A stretch of 64,000 bases of DNA, from NCBI GenBank assembly GCA_016125505.1, contig WGLP01000007.1:186001-250000 (forward strand), written 5' to 3'. Source of the DNA: Gammaproteobacteria bacterium. Its GTDB lineage: Bacteria; Pseudomonadota; Gammaproteobacteria; UBA6429; Thiohalophilaceae. The notes under the pieces are model-generated. The model was not told the origin of the DNA. It searched no databases and saw only the letters and a program-made list of their open reading frames with translations. The stretch's first letter is position 1; the number at the start of each line of letters is the position of its first letter. Both the position numbers and the translations under genes were made by a program. Positions 61,602 to 64,000 of the stretch are shown here, piece after piece.

Positions 61602-63038
61602 TCAGCGCTTGCTGTGCAGGTCAAAAGCGATCGAGGCGTATTCACTGAAGTGGGTGAAGGTCTGGAATTCCTCGGCCGTCAGTTTGCGGCCACTGAACTT
61701 GCAGTCGGCGTAGATGATGCCCTTGCCCTTGTTGCCGATCCAGATCGGCATGGCAAAAAAGTCCAGGACGCCCAGGCATTCCCGGATCGGCTTGTTTAAC
61801 TGAGTTTCGTACTGGCTGCGGGTGCGGGCATTGATCCAGCAGGCCTGTCTGGATTTGAGCAATTGTGCAAAAAGATTTTTTTCGGTTGCGGCAACGGGAA
61901 ACCGGAAACAGCGTTTGAATTTGTCTTCGTGATCGCCCAGTACATATTTTGCCGTCAGGATTTCCTCGCTGCCGGTGACAAAGGCAATGACCGTGCGTTC
62001 CATCCCAAGGGCGCGATAGATGCCCTCCATGATGGTGCCGAGCACGGCGTTGAGATCGACTTTTTCATGCAGCATGGCAGTAAGTTCACGCAGGATACTC
62101 ATCTGTAACAGCATGTCCGGCTTATGGCCAATGTCGGGCAAGGCCACCTGCGTTTCGTTGGTTTCTTCAAATTTTGGCAGCGGGATAAAACGTGTCGCCG
62201 CCTCGGCGCCATATTCGATGGCGGTTTGTGCGGCCTCAAAGGCATTGTGTTGCAGCATGGCCTCGACGTCGGCGCGGGGCTGGTTGAGCCGCTTGGCCAG
62301 GTCGTCGATGAGTTGTCGGGTAGAGATACTACCCCAGCCTTCCTCCACGGCAAGTACCAGTTGATTGGCCTGCTGCAAATCCATGTTCTGCGGCGCATCC
62401 GTGTCGATACCGGAGAGCGTTTCGTTCAGCAATTCGCTCAGCCGCCACTCCTTGTTGAGCGCGAGGGTCAGTTGCGTCAGGGGAAAGCCCAGTACCTCGA
62501 TTTCCGCCGTGTGTGGATCGTCGCATTCGTGATAGGCGTGATCGAGATCCTTGGCCTTGCCGTAGGGGAAACACCAGAATGCCATGTTACCCAGGCGATT
62601 GAGCAGGGCCGCAACGAAGACGGCTTCGGCATCGTCATTACCCCGTGCCTGTGAGATTGCCTTGGCCTGGACGGCGGCATGAAAGGAGCGCGCCATTTCT
62701 TCCAGGACGCGTTCGTGCTGAACACCCTTGAGTAATGGCTCGAGAATGGCAATGGTGATGGCCATACTGCGCACCACATTGAAACCGAGAAACACGATGG
62801 CGCGACTGATAGTATTCACAGGCTGGCCGCCTGGATTGTAATAGACGCTGTTGGCCAGGCGCAGGACCCGTGCGGTCATGCTGCTGTCGCGCAGGATGTA
62901 CTGCGCCAGTTCCGCGATAGGGGTATCTTCTTCGGTGGAGGCGGCGGCGATGGAGCGCGCAGTGTGGGCAAACACCGGCATGTCTTCCTCGTTGAGGCGC
63001 CGTGTCCATTCCTTGAGGGTAAGTTTGTCCTGATTCAT
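61602..63038 (-). CDS. HDOD-domain protein with C-terminal GAF domain
   Basis: 478 aa. HDOD domain about 20-215 (LAQYILRDSSMTARVLRLANSVYYNPGG, TISRAIVFLGFNVVRSMAI), a linker, then a GAF domain about 310-470 (LTAMLHEKVDLNAVLGTIMEGIYRALGMERTVIAFV). HDOD proteins are signalling adaptors, often linked to c-di-GMP or motility control; GAF senses a small ligand. Confidence 0.88.
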   Translation of the reverse strand: MNQDKLTLKEWTRRLNEEDMPVFAHTARSIAAASTEEDTPIAELAQYILRDSSMTARVLRLANSVYYNPGGQPVNTISRAIVFLGFNVVRSMAITIAILEPLLKGVQHERVLEEMARSFHAAVQAKAISQARGNDDAEAVFVAALLNRLGNMAFWCFPYGKAKDLDHAYHECDDPHTAEIEVLGFPLTQLTLALNKEWRLSELLNETLSGIDTDAPQNMDLQQANQLVLAVEEGWGSISTRQLIDDLAKRLNQPRADVEAMLQHNAFEAAQTAIEYGAEAATRFIPLPKFEETNETQVALPDIGHKPDMLLQMSILRELTAMLHEKVDLNAVLGTIMEGIYRALGMERTVIAFVTGSEEILTAKYVLGDHEDKFKRCFRFPVAATEKNLFAQLLKSRQACWINARTRSQYETQLNKPIRECLGVLDFFAMPIWIGNKGKGIIYADCKFSGRKLTAEEFQTFTHFSEYASIAFDLHSKR

Positions 63039-63304
63039 GTACTTACGACGTGAAGGTCATGTCTATCTTTATCGACATGGCCTGCTAAAAATTGAAAGGC
63101 GCCGAAAATCCCCCGCCATGGGGGGATGGGGATTGTACCTATTTCCCTGAAATGGACGTAATCTTGGTGAAATTGGTAGTTCTCCCCGCGCAAAGACACA
63201 GGTAGAATCAGGGTCATTAAGACGCGATATGATAATTATTAATGCGTCTCGTGAGTGCGGATGGGGTGGTCGCTGGCCAATAATCGGTATTAGCGGGGAG
63301 GTTT

Positions 63305-63742
63305 ATGGCATTCCTGTCGCAGGAGATCGTGGATTACCTGAACCAGACGCACGCTAGCGGTCTGGGCGACTGGCTGGAACGGAATCCGGTCATGCGTAAT
63401 TTTGTCACGTCTCCTTACATCAGCATCCGTCCCACTGCCATGCCGCAGGCTCAGCGTATTACCGCCTTCGAAGGGCAATCCGGCCGCTTTATCGAAATCC
63501 GTTACCGTGATGGTAGTCATCGCTACATTATCAATGTTCAGCGCTGGAACCTGAGCGTGAGAGCGATCGAGGCCTTGATCCATGATGTGGAAGTCATCCT
63601 GGGCAGCTGTCACGTGGAGCGTTCCTATGTGATCTTGTTCGTGCCTGCCGGTTACAGTTTGCAGGTCGCTGACCAGGGCGATGATCGTGCCCTGCGATTG
63701 CAGGCGTTGGAGTGTGCCGACATCGGACTGGAGACGGTATAG
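63305..63742 (+). CDS. Hypothetical protein
   Basis: 145 aa with GGGGAGG ahead of the ATG. Soluble alpha/beta protein (FVTSPYISIRPTAMPQAQRIT, ALIHDVEVILGSCHVERSYVILFVPAGYS). No family recognised. Upstream, AGACGC/GCGTCT arms flank an AT-rich stretch near 63220-63250 that may hold the promoter. Confidence 0.65.
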   Translation: MAFLSQEIVDYLNQTHASGLGDWLERNPVMRNFVTSPYISIRPTAMPQAQRITAFEGQSGRFIEIRYRDGSHRYIINVQRWNLSVRAIEALIHDVEVILGSCHVERSYVILFVPAGYSLQVADQGDDRALRLQALECADIGLETV

Positions 63743-63913
63743 ATCCTGTTGTACGTCGCGGTTGAAACTGTATATTAATTTTTGCTAATGCATCTTGTGT
63801 GACTGACCCCGTGGTTAAAGCTGCGACCTGGTTGTCACAAAATGTAAACTGGTTTGACGGTGTTGAGTTTAGCGTGTACTTATCTAATAGGTTCTCAACC
63901 GTTCTCCACAGTT

Positions 63914-64000
63914 ATGATGCAAAGCAATGGATTTGTGCAGACGGAAAAACGCAAGCACAAGCGTATTCAGTACGGACGCACAGTCAATATCAGAACGCCC
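63914..64000 (+). CDS. Start of a PilZ-like protein, cut by window end
   Basis: The 29 visible codons end in TEKRKHKRIQYGRTVNIRTP, the RxxxR start typical of PilZ c-di-GMP-binding domains. Only the N-terminus is in the window, so the call is tentative. Confidence 0.5.
   Translation, partial: MMQSNGFVQTEKRKHKRIQYGRTVNIRTP

Noticed and set aside
63108-63127. ATCCCCC/GGGGGAT hairpin before the 63305 gene as a terminator
   Set aside because: No T-run on either side and it lies upstream of both divergent genes, so no terminator role is supported.

Overview
The window reads as a stretch of a gammaproteobacterial chromosome of moderately high GC. Supporting signs are the split adenosylcobalamin-dependent (class II) ribonucleotide reductase, SlyX, TusA, a TusE/DsrC-family protein, NnrS, a Mip-like FKBP and Eps-type exopolysaccharide genes. 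A sulfur-oxidising or facultatively anaerobic lineage is an inference from the DsrC-like, TusA, NnrS, di-iron oxygen-binding and cytochrome c/thioredoxin genes; the species cannot be named. The left edge cuts nrdJa and the right edge cuts a PilZ-like gene.

Layout. (1) 1-3168: nrdJa-nrdJb, with two strong hairpins and a small overlapping reading frame between them, closed by a good terminator. (2) About 3200-11860: an AT-rich accessory region of small membrane, secreted and lipoprotein genes. It is punctuated by seven same-strand copies or relics of one cysteine-rich CWC-family gene; only the copy at 6161-6400 is intact. Cargo includes a two-TM protein interrupted at an AT repeat, a DUF6602 protein, a GH73 glucosaminidase plus lipoprotein pair and a NYN-domain nuclease. 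This cassette-like array is the most unusual structure in the window. (3) 11874-15909: secreted proteins and lipoproteins, one with IPT and beta-propeller-like regions, plus a GlsB/YeaQ membrane protein. (4) 15995-33995: a large exopolysaccharide locus. It has two polyprenyl glycosylphosphotransferase paralogues (the second lacking its catalytic half), a WecG/TagA glycosyltransferase, two cellulase-family hydrolases on the opposite strand, chain-length and EpsG-type proteins, a Wzy-like polymerase, an acyltransferase, a HAD/membrane fusion, two GT2 enzymes, a flippase, and a GMC oxidoreductase with Fe-S-type cysteines next to a Tat-signal partner. From 22480 on, the genes mostly overlap by 4 bp and look like one transcript.

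(5) 34286-47906: a Crp/Fnr regulator, cell-wall and heme-binding-type proteins, tusA with a TetR gene, a VIT1-type transporter, an ODP-like di-iron protein, a LysR regulator, and a DsrC-like, HPP, CBS and NnrS run. (6) 48009-58060: a radical SAM protein, DUF4389, rhomboid, SleB-like hydrolase, SprT-like protease, SlyX, patatin, an unusual pyruvate-kinase-like protein, a CHAD protein and a Na/Pi cotransporter that appears to use a non-ATG start. (7) 58077-64000: a tandem thioredoxin-fold protein divergent from a cytochrome c-DUF302 fusion plus a second DUF302 protein, then an FKBP isomerase, an HDOD-GAF protein, a hypothetical protein and the start of a PilZ protein. No rRNA, tRNA, CRISPR array, transposase or integrase was recognised.
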